Below, one piece after another: positions 52,919-62,024 of a DNA stretch of 64,000 nt. The DNA lies in the NCBI RefSeq assembly GCF_006716815.1, contig NZ_VFPS01000003.1, positions 310,001-374,000 on the forward strand. Reading direction: 5' to 3'. A model generated the notes under the pieces. The model ran no database searches. It worked only from the letters and a program-made list of their open reading frames with translations, and was not told the DNA's origin. A program made the translations under genes and the position numbers. This DNA comes from Microbacterium lacticum (GTDB lineage: Bacteria; Actinomycetota; Actinomycetes; Actinomycetales; Microbacteriaceae). Within the stretch, counting starts at the first letter, position 1. Each line of letters starts with the position of its first letter.

Positions 52919-54142
52919 TCACCGCAGCCGGAACGCCCACTCGGGCAGATGTCCCGCCCGCACGAACGAGCGCACGATGTCGGCCAGCCCGTGCCGGCGA
53001 TCGATCGCGAGTGCCATCGCCGCGTAGCGGTCGGCGTGCGACGAGCGGCCGAGCGCCCACGAGATCCACGCGCACAGCGCGAGCGGGCCCGGTCGCTGCG
53101 TCTTCGGCACGAGCGCCGCGACCTCCCGCACGAGGGCCAGGGCGCGCTCGAGGCGCTCGGCGTCGGGCCGCGGACCCTCGCCCCACATCACCGAGGCGAG
53201 ATCGGCGGGGTACTCGGCACCGTCCTCCCACCGGCGCTGCGCCTCCATCGCCAGGTCGCCGCCGGCGACGTCGGTCGCCCACTGCACGAGCGCGACATCC
53301 CGCAGCGACGGACGGGCCAGGCACCATCCGAGCATCGCCGTGCGCATCGGCGCGTCCGACGGATGCCACGTCAACGCGTCCTCGTACAGCGTCGGCAGGT
53401 CGTCGAGCTCGCACGCCGCCTCGAGCGCCGCCGGGTCGATGCGGGGGCTGTTCTCCGCTTTCGCCCTGCCCGTCCCCTTCGTCTCGCGCGACGAGCCGCG
53501 CGTGCTCTCCGACACCGACGGGATGCCGCAGATCGCCTCGAGCGCCGCCGACAGCGCGCCCATGCCCTGCGCCACCGCCTCTCTCATCTGCGCGTCGACC
53601 GGCGGCAGCGTCGCCCCCGACGCCTGATCGCCGTGCGGCGAGGCATCCACCCCCGCCTCATCGAGCGACGCCGCGTCGGCCGCGTGCACGCGCAGCCCGT
53701 CGAGCGGATGCCCGCCCGGCGGCAGATCGGGGTCGTCGTGCCCGCCCCACCCGTCGGTCGCCACGGTCAGCGCATCGATGACGTGGATGCCACAGGCATC
53801 CGCGTGCGCGTCGAGCGCGTCGATCAGGGCGCGGCCCGGGAGGCGGAATCCCGTCTCCGACGGGAGTCCGAACGCCGCGCCGGGTCCGCTGCCGATCGCC
53901 TCGTCGGTGTAGATGACGGCGATGACGGCCTCGGCGTCGGCGATGCGGCAGATCATGCCGATCGCGCGCGAGGCGAGGGTGTCGACGAGGTCGTCGGGCG
54001 GCAGGTCGAGGCGCATCGCGCCGAGACTTCGGCCGCGCGCCATCGGCACGAGAACGAGGCTCCGCGTCGGCGTGAAGCCGAGGAGCCGGGGGACGAGAGA
54101 CAGGAACTGCGCCGCATCGGCGGCTTTCACGGTAACGGACAT
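52919..54142 (-). CDS. DUF4192 protein
   Basis: 407 residues from the ATG at 54142 (MSVTVKAADAAQFLSLVPRLLGFTPTRSLVLVPM), the standard start of DUF4192. The domain continues with MRLDLPPDD, AVIAVIYTDE and, late, GWCLARPSLRDVALVQWA. An Asp/Ser/Arg-rich linker (~residues 215-250) is disordered. Function unknown; widespread in Actinobacteria. Divergent from the small membrane gene at 54243. Confidence 0.88.
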   Translation of the reverse strand: MSVTVKAADAAQFLSLVPRLLGFTPTRSLVLVPMARGRSLGAMRLDLPPDDLVDTLASRAIGMICRIADAEAVIAVIYTDEAIGSGPGAAFGLPSETGFRLPGRALIDALDAHADACGIHVIDALTVATDGWGGHDDPDLPPGGHPLDGLRVHAADAASLDEAGVDASPHGDQASGATLPPVDAQMREAVAQGMGALSAALEAICGIPSVSESTRGSSRETKGTGRAKAENSPRIDPAALEAACELDDLPTLYEDALTWHPSDAPMRTAMLGWCLARPSLRDVALVQWATDVAGGDLAMEAQRRWEDGAEYPADLASVMWGEGPRPDAERLERALALVREVAALVPKTQRPGPLALCAWISWALGRSSHADRYAAMALAIDRRHGLADIVRSFVRAGHLPEWAFRLR

Positions 54143-54242
54143 GCGCTCGAGCGTGCTCGCTCGCGGGGGCGGGTGGGAGCGGCGAAGACCCGATTGTGGA
54201 GGCCGAATCGACGCCTGTGGATAACTTCCGTACGATGGAGCC

Positions 54243-54434
54243 ATGGATTCGTATTGGGCCGCCGTCGTCTGGTCGCTGCTGCCCACCGTCGTGGTGCTGG
54301 GGCTGTTCGCCTTCGTGCTCCGATCGATTCTGCGCATGGACCGGAGCGAGCGCCGCGCCTACGCGCGGATCGAAGAGGAGGAGCGCGCCAAGCGCGGCCT
54401 CCCGCCCGCAGGATCCGATCACCGGGCCGCCTGA
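54243..54434 (+). CDS. Small single-pass membrane protein (63 aa)
   Basis: ATG 54243. One membrane helix (WSLLPTVVVLGLFAFVLRSIL) followed by a highly charged coiled tail (RMDRSERRAYARIEEEERAKRG). Such proteins occur upstream of cardiolipin synthase in related species; function unknown. It shares an intergenic promoter region with the divergent DUF4192 gene. Confidence 0.8.
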   Translation: MDSYWAAVVWSLLPTVVVLGLFAFVLRSILRMDRSERRAYARIEEEERAKRGLPPAGSDHRAA

Positions 54435-54540
54435 GCCGGGCCGCCTGAGCGCGACCGACGCGCCGGGTGAAGCCCGGCCGACTCCCCGCGTGAACACTCG
54501 CCCGATACGCTGAGCAGACCATCGGGGGCAAGGAGAGCGC

Positions 54541-56001
54541 GTGGATCAGACCGGCTGGGCACTCGTCTGGGTGATCTTCGTCTTCGTGCTCGATACCACC
54601 GTGCGCATCCTGGCGATCATCTTCGTGCCGCGAAACCGTCGCCCCACCGCGGCGATGGCCTGGCTGCTGGCGATCTACTTCATTCCGATCGTCGGCGTGC
54701 TGCTGTTTCTGCTCATCGGCAACCCGCGCCTGCCGCGCAAGCGCCGGCGCAAGCAAGAGGTCATCAACGAGAGCATCCGGCAGATGAGCCGCGGCCTCAA
54801 CCTCGGCACCCTCCGCCCGAACGCGCCCGACTGGTTCCGCTCGCTCGTGCGCCTGAACCGCAACCTCGGCGCCATGCCGATCTCGGGCGACAACGGCGCG
54901 ATCCTGATCTCCGGCTACGAGGAGTCGCTCGACACGATGGCCGAGGCCATCCGGCAGGCGCAGGAGTACGTGCACGTCGAGTTCTACATCCTGCAGGCGG
55001 ATGCCACGACCGAGGGCTTCTTCGCGGCGATGGAGGAGGTCTCGGCGCGCGGCGTCAAGGTGCGCGTGCTGCTCGACCACTGGGCGAACCGGGGCAAGCC
55101 GTACTACAAGCAGACCCTCCGCCGCCTGGAGGCGATGGGCGCCGACTGGCACCTGATGCTCCCCGTGCAGCCCTTCCGTGGCGCGTACACCCGCCCCGAC
55201 CTGCGCAACCACCGCAAGCTCCTCGTCGTCGACGGCAAGGTCGGCTTCACCGGCTCGCAGAACGTCACCGACTCCACCTACAACCTGAAGAAGAACATCA
55301 GGCGGGGCCTGCACTGGGTCGACATGATGACCCGCGTCGACGGGCCCGTCGTGGCATCCATCAACGCCGTCTTCCTCTCCGACTGGTACAGCGAGACCGA
55401 CGAGATCATCGACGACATCGAGCTGTTCGATGTGCGCACCGGCAGCGGTGATCTCGACTGCCAGGTCATCCCGTCGGGCCCCGGGTTCGAGTTCCAGAAC
55501 AACCTCAAGCTGTTCATGTCGCTGCTGTTCGCGGCGCAGGACAAGATCATCATCGTCTCGCCGTACTTCGTGCCCGACGAGGGGCTGCTCCTCGCGATCC
55601 AGACCGCCTGCCAGCGCGGGGTGCACGTGGAGCTGTTCGTCTCCGAAGAGGGCGACCAGGCGATGGTCTACCACGCGCAGCGCAGCTACTACGAGGCTCT
55701 CCTGCGCGGCGGCGTGAAGATCTACATGTACAAGAAGCCGTACATCCTGCACTCCAAGTCGATGTCGGTCGACGACGAGGTCGCCGTCATCGGGTCGAGC
55801 AACATGGACATGCGCTCGTTCGGTCTCAACCTGGAGATCTCGTTGCTCGTACGGGGCGAGGAATACGTACGCCAGCTGCGCGCCGTCGAAGACCAGTACC
55901 GCGCGTCGAGCCGCGAGCTCACCCTCGACGAGTGGATGAAGCAGCCGCTCCGCTCGACCGTGCTCGACAACCTCGCCCGGCTCACCTCCGCTCTGCAGTG
56001 A
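54541..56001 (+). CDS. cls: Cardiolipin synthase (phospholipase D family)
   Basis: 486 residues, GTG start after GGGGCAAGGAGAG. Two N-terminal membrane helices (ALVWVIFVFVLDTTVRILAII; AMAWLLAIYFIPIVGVLLFLL), then two PLD domains with HKD motifs: HRKLLVVDGKVGFTGSQN and HSKSMSVDDEVAVIGSSNMD. All catalytic His/Lys/Asp are present. Makes cardiolipin from phosphatidylglycerol at the membrane. Confidence 0.95.
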   Translation: MDQTGWALVWVIFVFVLDTTVRILAIIFVPRNRRPTAAMAWLLAIYFIPIVGVLLFLLIGNPRLPRKRRRKQEVINESIRQMSRGLNLGTLRPNAPDWFRSLVRLNRNLGAMPISGDNGAILISGYEESLDTMAEAIRQAQEYVHVEFYILQADATTEGFFAAMEEVSARGVKVRVLLDHWANRGKPYYKQTLRRLEAMGADWHLMLPVQPFRGAYTRPDLRNHRKLLVVDGKVGFTGSQNVTDSTYNLKKNIRRGLHWVDMMTRVDGPVVASINAVFLSDWYSETDEIIDDIELFDVRTGSGDLDCQVIPSGPGFEFQNNLKLFMSLLFAAQDKIIIVSPYFVPDEGLLLAIQTACQRGVHVELFVSEEGDQAMVYHAQRSYYEALLRGGVKIYMYKKPYILHSKSMSVDDEVAVIGSSNMDMRSFGLNLEISLLVRGEEYVRQLRAVEDQYRASSRELTLDEWMKQPLRSTVLDNLARLTSALQ

Positions 56002-56116
56002 ATCGTGAGACGATCCGCCGCGGCCCGACACTGTAAGGGTGGATGCCGAGGCGCACGCCTCGCGCGCTGCATGCCGTTTCCGGCATCCGTTCAGCCGACC
56101 ACGCGAGGATGACACC

Positions 56117-56866
56117 ATGAACCCCGCACCCCGTTCTCTCTCGCTTCTGGCACTGCTCGGCGCGGGGGTGCTGCTGTTTGCCGGATGTGCCTCCGGCACC
56201 GCCGGGGCAGGGGCGGGCTCCGACGCGTCCGACGGGTCGGCGTCGCCGACCGGCTCCGAGCTCGAGGTCGAGGCCGGGTGGCTCGACGGCGGCCGCCAGA
56301 TCGCGCTCGTCACGTGGGGATCGTCGGGCTGTGTGCCCACCGCGACGGATGCCACGGTGCAGCCCGACGGCGCGCTCGCGGTCACCATCGACGACGGGGC
56401 GGGCGACGGCGCCAAGGCGTGCACCGCCGACTATGCGCCGCGGGTGACGCTCGTCGGCGTGCCCGAGGGCGTCGACCCCTCGAAGGACCTCGACCTCGTC
56501 GTGACCGATGCGCACGGCAGCCGGGGCGACACCGACATCGACGGCGTCGCCGGGCTCGCCGCGGGCGGTGAGACCGACTACGCGCCGTCGGCCGGCTGGA
56601 TCGACGACGACCTGATCGCCGTGCTCACCTGGGGCTCGTCGAGCTGCGCCCCGCAGGTCGAGACCGTCGAGGCATCCGACGCCAAGCACGTCGCGGTGAC
56701 CTTCGCCGACCTCGGCGACCGCCCGTGCACGATGGACATGGCGCCCCGCGCCACGCTCGTCTCGGTTGCGGGCCTCGGTGTCGACGACGATGGCACCACG
56801 CTCACCCTCTCTGGCGGCGACGCGCAGTTCGCGACGCCGGTCGAGGTCTCGGTCATCGGCGGCTGA
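56117..56866 (+). CDS. Lipoprotein with two related beta domains
   Basis: 249 residues from the ATG at 56117. Signal peptide with lipobox LFAGC (Cys24). The mature protein has two similar ~100-residue repeats, each starting AGWLDGGRQIALVTWGSSGCVP / AGWIDDDLIAVLTWGSSSCAP and each with a Cys pair, suggesting one disulfide per domain. An acidic Ser/Gly linker follows the lipid-modified Cys. Function not known; membrane-anchored on the outer face. Confidence 0.85.
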   Translation: MNPAPRSLSLLALLGAGVLLFAGCASGTAGAGAGSDASDGSASPTGSELEVEAGWLDGGRQIALVTWGSSGCVPTATDATVQPDGALAVTIDDGAGDGAKACTADYAPRVTLVGVPEGVDPSKDLDLVVTDAHGSRGDTDIDGVAGLAAGGETDYAPSAGWIDDDLIAVLTWGSSSCAPQVETVEASDAKHVAVTFADLGDRPCTMDMAPRATLVSVAGLGVDDDGTTLTLSGGDAQFATPVEVSVIGG

Positions 56867-56915
56867 TCCGCGCGCTGGGTTCAGCGCGCCGCGCGCTGCG
56901 GTCGGCGCGACAGCA

Positions 56916-57056
56916 ATCGGCATCCGCTACAGGAATCTCCTGGCACGGATGCCGATTCCTGTAGCGCGAGCGCGCCGAAGCGCGGCGAGGCGCGGCTGGC
57001 GCAGAGTGGATGCCGGGGCATCCGCCCGTGGCGAACACGGGCATACCGGCATCCAC
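56916..57056. repeat. Interleaved and nested inverted repeats upstream of clpC
   Basis: Arms 56916-56926 and 56946-56956 (11 bp, ATCGGCATCCG) interleave with arms 56925-56937 and 56954-56966 (13 bp, CGCTACAGGAATC) in A-B-A'-B' order. Only one of the two hairpins, or a pseudoknot, can form. A nested hairpin follows: outer arms 57006-57016/57046-57056, inner arms 57024-57030/57036-57042. Lies between the lipoprotein stop and clpC, so it is either a terminator set or a clpC leader. Confidence 0.6.
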
Positions 57057-57111
57057 CGCTCGTTAGCCTCTACGTAGGTGCCAGAAGACTGGGCACCCGG
57101 AGGAGCCAGAC

Positions 57112-59640
57112 ATGTTCGAGAGATTCACGGACCGTGCCCGTCGTGTGGTCGTCCTCGCCCAAGAAGAGGCGAAGATGCTCAACCACAACTACATCGGCAC
57201 CGAGCACATCCTGCTCGGTCTCATCCACGAGGGCGAGGGCGTCGCCGCCAAGGCGCTCGAGAGCCTGGGCATCTCGCTCGACGCCGTGCGCGAGCAGGTT
57301 CAGGACATCATCGGCCAGGGGCAGCAGCAGCCGACCGGCCACATCCCCTTCACGCCGCGCGCGAAGAAGGTGCTCGAGCTGTCGTTGCGTGAAGCGCTGC
57401 AGCTGGGCCACAACTACATCGGCACCGAGCACATCCTGCTCGGCCTCATCCGCGAGGGCGAGGGCGTCGCCGCGCAGGTGCTCGTCAAGCTCGGCGCCGA
57501 CCTCAACAAGGTGCGCCAGCAGGTCATCCAGCTGCTCTCGGGCTACCAGGGCAAGGAGCCCGCGGGCGTCGCGACCGGCGCCGGCGAGCAGAACCAGCAG
57601 TCCGCGCAGGGCGGCTCGGCGGTGCTCGACCAGTTCGGCCGCAACCTCACGCAGGCCGCGCGCGACAACAAGCTCGACCCCGTCATCGGGCGCGAGAAGG
57701 AGATCGAGCGCGTGATGCAGATCCTGTCGCGCCGCTCGAAGAACAACCCCGTCCTCATCGGCGAGCCCGGCGTCGGCAAGACCGCCGTCGTCGAGGGCCT
57801 CGCGCAGGCGATCGTGAAGAACGACGTCCCCGAGACGCTGAAGGACAAGCAGGTCTACTCGCTCGACCTCGGCTCGCTGATCGCCGGTTCCCGCTACCGC
57901 GGTGACTTCGAGGAGCGCCTGAAGAAGGTCACCAAGGAGATCCGCACGCGCGGCGACATCATCGTCTTCATCGACGAGATCCACACCCTCGTGGGTGCGG
58001 GCGCCGCCGAAGGCGCCATCGACGCGGCATCCATTCTGAAGCCCCTCCTCGCCCGCGGCGAGCTCCAGACGATCGGTGCCACGACCCTCGACGAGTACCG
58101 CAAGCACTTCGAGAAGGATGCCGCGCTCGAGCGCCGGTTCCAGCCGATCCAGGTGGCCGAGCCGAGCCTGCCCCACGCGATCAACATCCTGAAGGGCCTG
58201 CGCGACCGCTACGAGGCGCATCACAAGGTGCAGATCACCGACGGCGCGATCGTCGCGGCGGCGAATCTCGCCGACCGCTACATCAGCGACCGCTTCCTCC
58301 CCGACAAGGCCATCGACCTGATCGACGAGGCCGGCGCCCGCCTGCGCCTGTCGATCCTGTCGTCGCCGCCGGAGCTCCGCGAGTTCGACGAGAAGATCGC
58401 CAACGTCCGCGAGGACAAGGAGATGGCCTCCGAGGAGCAGGACTTCGAGAAGGCCGCGTCGCTGCGCGACGAGGAGAAGTCGCTGCTCGCCGAGCGGCTG
58501 CGCCTCGAGAAGCAGTGGCGTTCGGGCGACGTCGCCAGCCACGCGGTGGTCGACGAGGGTCTGATCGCCGAGGTGCTCGCGCAGGCCACCGGCATCCCCG
58601 TCTTCAAGCTCACCGAGGAGGAGACCAGCCGTCTCGTCTTCATGGAGAAGGCGCTGCACCAACGCGTCATCGGGCAGGAGGAGGCCATCGCGGCGCTCTC
58701 CCGCACGATCCGTCGCCAGCGCGCCGGCCTCAAGGACCCGAAGCGTCCCTCGGGCTCGTTCATCTTCGCCGGCCCCACCGGCGTCGGAAAGACCGAGCTC
58801 GCCAAGGCGCTCGCCGAGTTCCTCTTCGACGACGAGGGCGCGCTGATCTCGCTCGACATGAGCGAGTTCGGGGAGAAGCACACGGTCTCGCGACTGTTCG
58901 GTGCCCCTCCCGGGTTCGTCGGCTTCGAAGAGGGTGGCCAGCTCACCGAGAAGGTGCGCCGCAAGCCGTTCTCGGTCGTGCTGTTCGACGAGATCGAGAA
59001 GGCCCACCCCGACATCTTCAACTCGCTGCTGCAGATCCTCGAAGAGGGTCGCCTGACCGACGGTCAGGGCCGCGTCGTCGACTTCAAGAACACCGTCATC
59101 ATCATGACGACCAACCTCGGTTCGCAGGCGATCGCCGGCGGCCCGGTCGGGTTCCAGGTCGAGGGCAACGCGCAGACGACGTACGAGCGGATGAAGGGCA
59201 AGGTCGACGAAGAGCTCAAGCGGCACTTCAAGCCCGAGTTCCTCAACCGCGTCGACGACGTGATCGTCTTCCCGCAGCTGAACAAGGAAGAGCTCCGGCA
59301 GATCGTCGGCCTGTTCACCAAGCGTCTCAGCGAGCGTCTGCTCGACCGTGACATGACGGTGGAGCTGACGGATGCCGCGAAGGACAAGCTCATCGAGATC
59401 GGCTTCGACCCGACGCTCGGCGCACGGCCCCTGCGCCGCGCGATGCAGCGCGAGGTCGAGGATCAGCTCTCGGAGCGGATCCTGCACGGCGAGCTGACCC
59501 CTGGCGACCACGTGAAGGTCGACGTCGAAGACGGCAAGTTCGCCTTCGAGCACGGCCCGCGCGGCGAGAAGGTCGCGGTCGGTGTCGGTGCGGCGACGCC
59601 CGCGATCGAGGCGACGCCCGACATCGTCGCCGGCGGCTGA
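57112..59640 (+). CDS. clpC: Clp protease ATPase subunit ClpC
   Basis: 842 residues. Two N-terminal Clp repeats ([19 protein letters not shown] and [19 protein letters not shown]). D1 has Walker A GEPGVGKT (217-224) and [17 protein letters not shown]-type middle domain follows. D2 has Walker A GPTGVGKT (554-561) and the GFVGFEEGG and [11 protein letters not shown] motifs. It unfolds substrates for ClpP, with an essential role in actinobacteria. Class III heat-shock control (CtsR/ClgR) is likely, but no operator was identified with confidence. Confidence 0.97.
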   Translation: MFERFTDRARRVVVLAQEEAKMLNHNYIGTEHILLGLIHEGEGVAAKALESLGISLDAVREQVQDIIGQGQQQPTGHIPFTPRAKKVLELSLREALQLGHNYIGTEHILLGLIREGEGVAAQVLVKLGADLNKVRQQVIQLLSGYQGKEPAGVATGAGEQNQQSAQGGSAVLDQFGRNLTQAARDNKLDPVIGREKEIERVMQILSRRSKNNPVLIGEPGVGKTAVVEGLAQAIVKNDVPETLKDKQVYSLDLGSLIAGSRYRGDFEERLKKVTKEIRTRGDIIVFIDEIHTLVGAGAAEGAIDAASILKPLLARGELQTIGATTLDEYRKHFEKDAALERRFQPIQVAEPSLPHAINILKGLRDRYEAHHKVQITDGAIVAAANLADRYISDRFLPDKAIDLIDEAGARLRLSILSSPPELREFDEKIANVREDKEMASEEQDFEKAASLRDEEKSLLAERLRLEKQWRSGDVASHAVVDEGLIAEVLAQATGIPVFKLTEEETSRLVFMEKALHQRVIGQEEAIAALSRTIRRQRAGLKDPKRPSGSFIFAGPTGVGKTELAKALAEFLFDDEGALISLDMSEFGEKHTVSRLFGAPPGFVGFEEGGQLTEKVRRKPFSVVLFDEIEKAHPDIFNSLLQILEEGRLTDGQGRVVDFKNTVIIMTTNLGSQAIAGGPVGFQVEGNAQTTYERMKGKVDEELKRHFKPEFLNRVDDVIVFPQLNKEELRQIVGLFTKRLSERLLDRDMTVELTDAAKDKLIEIGFDPTLGARPLRRAMQREVEDQLSERILHGELTPGDHVKVDVEDGKFAFEHGPRGEKVAVGVGAATPAIEATPDIVAGG

Positions 59641-59656
59641 CCCGCTCTGCTGACCC

Positions 59657-59692
59657 GAAGGGGGTCGGATGCCTCGGCATCCGACCCCCTTC
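59657..59692 (+). terminator. Terminator of clpC
   Basis: Perfect 16-bp stem (GAAGGGGGTCGGATGC with its complement) and a CTCG loop, starting 17 bp past the stop, followed by TTCG. A strong Rho-independent type hairpin. Confidence 0.85.
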
Positions 59693-59737
59693 TTCGTGCG
59701 CGGGCGGGCGGGTGCGGGGGTGGTTGTGCGGGTGGGG

Positions 59738-59840
59738 GCGTACCGTTTGCAGGATCGACGAGGTCGGCACGGAGATGGATCCCCGGGATTCCGCGGGTCG
59801 GGCGGCCGGTTGGTGTGGTCTGATCCTGCAAACGGTACGC
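59738..59840. repeat. 19-bp perfect inverted repeat with 65-bp spacer
   Basis: Arms 59738-59756 and 59822-59840 are fully complementary (GCGTACCGTTTGCAGGATC). The spacer contains a second small stem (CCGGG/CCCGG-like). No coding sequence. Probably a mobile or repetitive palindrome, or a structured RNA, in the gap between clpC and the amidase remnant. Confidence 0.65.
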
Positions 59841-60262
59841 GCGCGCGGGCGTACGGCGCGGCTGGGGGCGTGGCCGCGGCCGAGGCCGGGGTCAGGGGAT
59901 GTGGTAGATCCAGACCTGGGAGTCGGTGTGCTCGACGTGGAGCACGGTGGTGAGGTCGCGGTACTCGCCGTCTTCGTTGTGGCTGATGAACGACACTTTC
60001 GGGGGCCCGCCCGGCACGTACTCGACCTTCGAGACGGTCATGGTGTGGTCCATCTGGGTGTCGAGCTCCCCCCAGCTGAACAGGCCGATGTCGCCGACGC
60101 GCACCCGGTCGAGGTCGGCCTCGGTCGAGTAGCTGAGGCCGAGCGCGTCGAAGTACTCGCTCATCTGCACGGTGCCGATCCACGCCTCCGACGCCGTCCA
60201 CATCTCCCCGTCGGAGTACCACGTGTCGTCGGGCTGCCAGCCGCGGGCGATCAGGCCCTAGC

Positions 60263-61326
60263 TGTACTGACCCAGATCGTTGTTGACGTAGGAGAGACCT
60301 CCGGGGTCGAGTTGGAGCTGTCTAAGTTCTTCAGCTCAAACGCACGGAGGTCTCTCTTGTCTCACGCTAATGCCCGGCTGACTCCGGCCGGCCGGTTGAT
60401 CATGGTTCAGCGCATCCAGTCGGGGCGTGCGGTCGCGCATGTTGCCGCGGAAATGGGGATCTCCCGCACGACCGCGTGGCGGTGGTGGCGCAGGTTCCGG
60501 GAGTGCGGCCCGGCGGGCCTGATCGATCGTTCCAGCGTCGCCCGCTCCCACCCTCGCCAGACCAAAGCGTGCGTGGAGGCGAGGGTGCGGATCATGCGGC
60601 ACCTCACTCGGCGTGGGCCGGTGTTCATCGCTGACAAGCTCGGCTTGCAGGCCTCAACGGTCGGTAGGGTGTTGCGCCGCCACCACGTGCCGTTGCTGCG
60701 GGAGCTGGACCCGGTCACGGGGTCCGTGATCCGCGCGACCCGCCGATCCGCGCAGCGTTACGAGCATGATCATCCCGGGTCCCTGATCCACGTTGATGTG
60801 AAGAAACTCGGCCGTATCCCCGACGGCGGCGGATGGCGTCTGCATGGCCGCGGGCAACGTCCTGCGCGCAAGCGGGGCCTGGGTTACGACTACGTGCACA
60901 CCGTCATCGACGACCATTCCCGAGTTGCTTACGCGGAGATCCACGACGACGAGAAAGGCACCACCGCCGCGGGTGTGCTCGAGCGGGCGATCGCGTTCTA
61001 CGCGCGCCTCGGCGTCACAGTCGAACGCGTCATCAGCGACAACGCGTTCGCTTACCGCCACTCGGCCGCGTTCAAGGCCGTGGTCGACGCGCACGGCATC
61101 CGACAGCGGTTCATCAAACCGCACTGCCCCTGGACCAACGGGAAAGTCGAACGCCTCAACCGCACCCTCGCCACCGAGTGGGCCTACGCCCGCCCCTGGA
61201 GCTCGAACGACGACCGAAAAGCAGGGTTGACGACCTGGCTCGACTACTACAACCTAGACAGGCACCACCTCGGCATCGGAGGCCGCACCCCCATCGACCG
61301 AATCAACAACGGTCGAGGTCAGTACA
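60263..61326 (+). mobile_element. IS481-family element with 6-bp CCTAGC duplication
   Basis: 1064 bp. Terminal inverted repeats TGTACTGACC / GGTCAGTACA. CCTAGC lies directly on both sides (60257-60262 and 61327-61332), matching the NCTAGN target known for Bordetella IS481. It interrupts the amidase gene in the opposite orientation. Confidence 0.92.
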
Positions 61327-61331
61327 CCTAG
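60357..61331 (+). CDS. IS481-family transposase
   Basis: 324 residues from a TTG at 60357, the homologous position of the GTG start at 29013. N-terminal HTH (AAEMGISRTTAWRWWRRFRE), then the DDE core: HVDVKKLGRIPDG, VIDDHSRVAYAEI, VISDNAFAYRHS, and Glu in HCPWTNGKVERLNRTL. Ends GRGQYT. The stop codon TAG (61329-61331) is formed by the target duplication CCTAGC, so the reading frame ends outside the element. Complete and probably active. Confidence 0.94.
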   Translation: MSHANARLTPAGRLIMVQRIQSGRAVAHVAAEMGISRTTAWRWWRRFRECGPAGLIDRSSVARSHPRQTKACVEARVRIMRHLTRRGPVFIADKLGLQASTVGRVLRRHHVPLLRELDPVTGSVIRATRRSAQRYEHDHPGSLIHVDVKKLGRIPDGGGWRLHGRGQRPARKRGLGYDYVHTVIDDHSRVAYAEIHDDEKGTTAAGVLERAIAFYARLGVTVERVISDNAFAYRHSAAFKAVVDAHGIRQRFIKPHCPWTNGKVERLNRTLATEWAYARPWSSNDDRKAGLTTWLDYYNLDRHHLGIGGRTPIDRINNGRGQYT

Positions 61332-62024
61332 CTCGCGTAGTTCGTGCAGTCCCCGCCGTACGGGTTGTAGTCGCCCCACTGCGCGCTGTTGTAGTCGAAG
61401 ACGTACTGGTGCAGATAGCTCATCTGGGCGGCGACGTCGCCCCCGGTCGGCTGGGTGTTCGTGGCGGCGGATGCCTCGACGAGCGAGGCCCGGTACGCCT
61501 CCGCGTCGGCGCGCACCGCGTCGGCGGCCTGAGCGGTCGCGGCGAGCGCGGCGTCGGCCTCCGCGGCGGTGGCGGTGGCGCGCAGGACCTCGGATGCCTC
61601 GTACAGCGCGTCCTCGGTGGCGCGGGCCGCGTCGGAGTAGCCCGCGAGGGTCGTCATCGCCTCATCGGCCGCGGCGGCGACGTCGAAGGTCGGCGCGTCG
61701 GCCGCCTGCGCATCCGATGCGGCGAGCCTCTGTGCGGTCGGCGCCGGCGCCGCGCGGGCGCCGCGTGGATCCTCGTCGAGCGAGCCGATGAACCCGAACA
61801 CGCCGACGGTCAGCGCCCCCACGATCACCGTGGACGCGCCGCCGGCCACGACCCGGCGACGCCGGGTGAGGCGTTGGCGCCGGGCGGCGCGGGAGGACGG
61901 AGCGGGGGGCATGGCGGCCACGCTAACAAGCGCATTTATGCGTTCCTATAGAAAGCCCGCACAATCCGCCGGGTGTTCGCCGGGGCGGTTCATCCGCCGG
62001 ATCGCCGTCGTCGGTCGTCGGCGC

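Larger units (their letters stand above)
59892..61921 (-). pseudogene. Amidase_6-type (CHAP-like) secreted hydrolase interrupted by IS481
   Basis: The N-terminal part (61921 to 61328) has a Lys/Arg-rich start and a membrane/signal segment (VVAGGASTVIVGALTVGVFGFIGSL), then an Ala-rich helical region, and ends in YNPYGGDCTNYAS with the catalytic Cys. The C-terminal part (60260 to 59892) resumes at GLIARGWQPDDTWYSDG and carries WTASEAWIG, a core His in DHTMTVSKVEYV, and ends VWIYHIP. Typical Amidase_6 length and motifs. The intact IS481 sits between them. After in-silico removal the joint reads NYAS-TAG-GLIARGW, with a stop where the family normally has Gln. Confidence 0.85.

Noticed and set aside
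57070..60222. Long open frame on the minus strand across clpC
   Set aside because: Shadow of clpC codon bias in a high-GC genome; no domains, and the true gene is on the plus strand.
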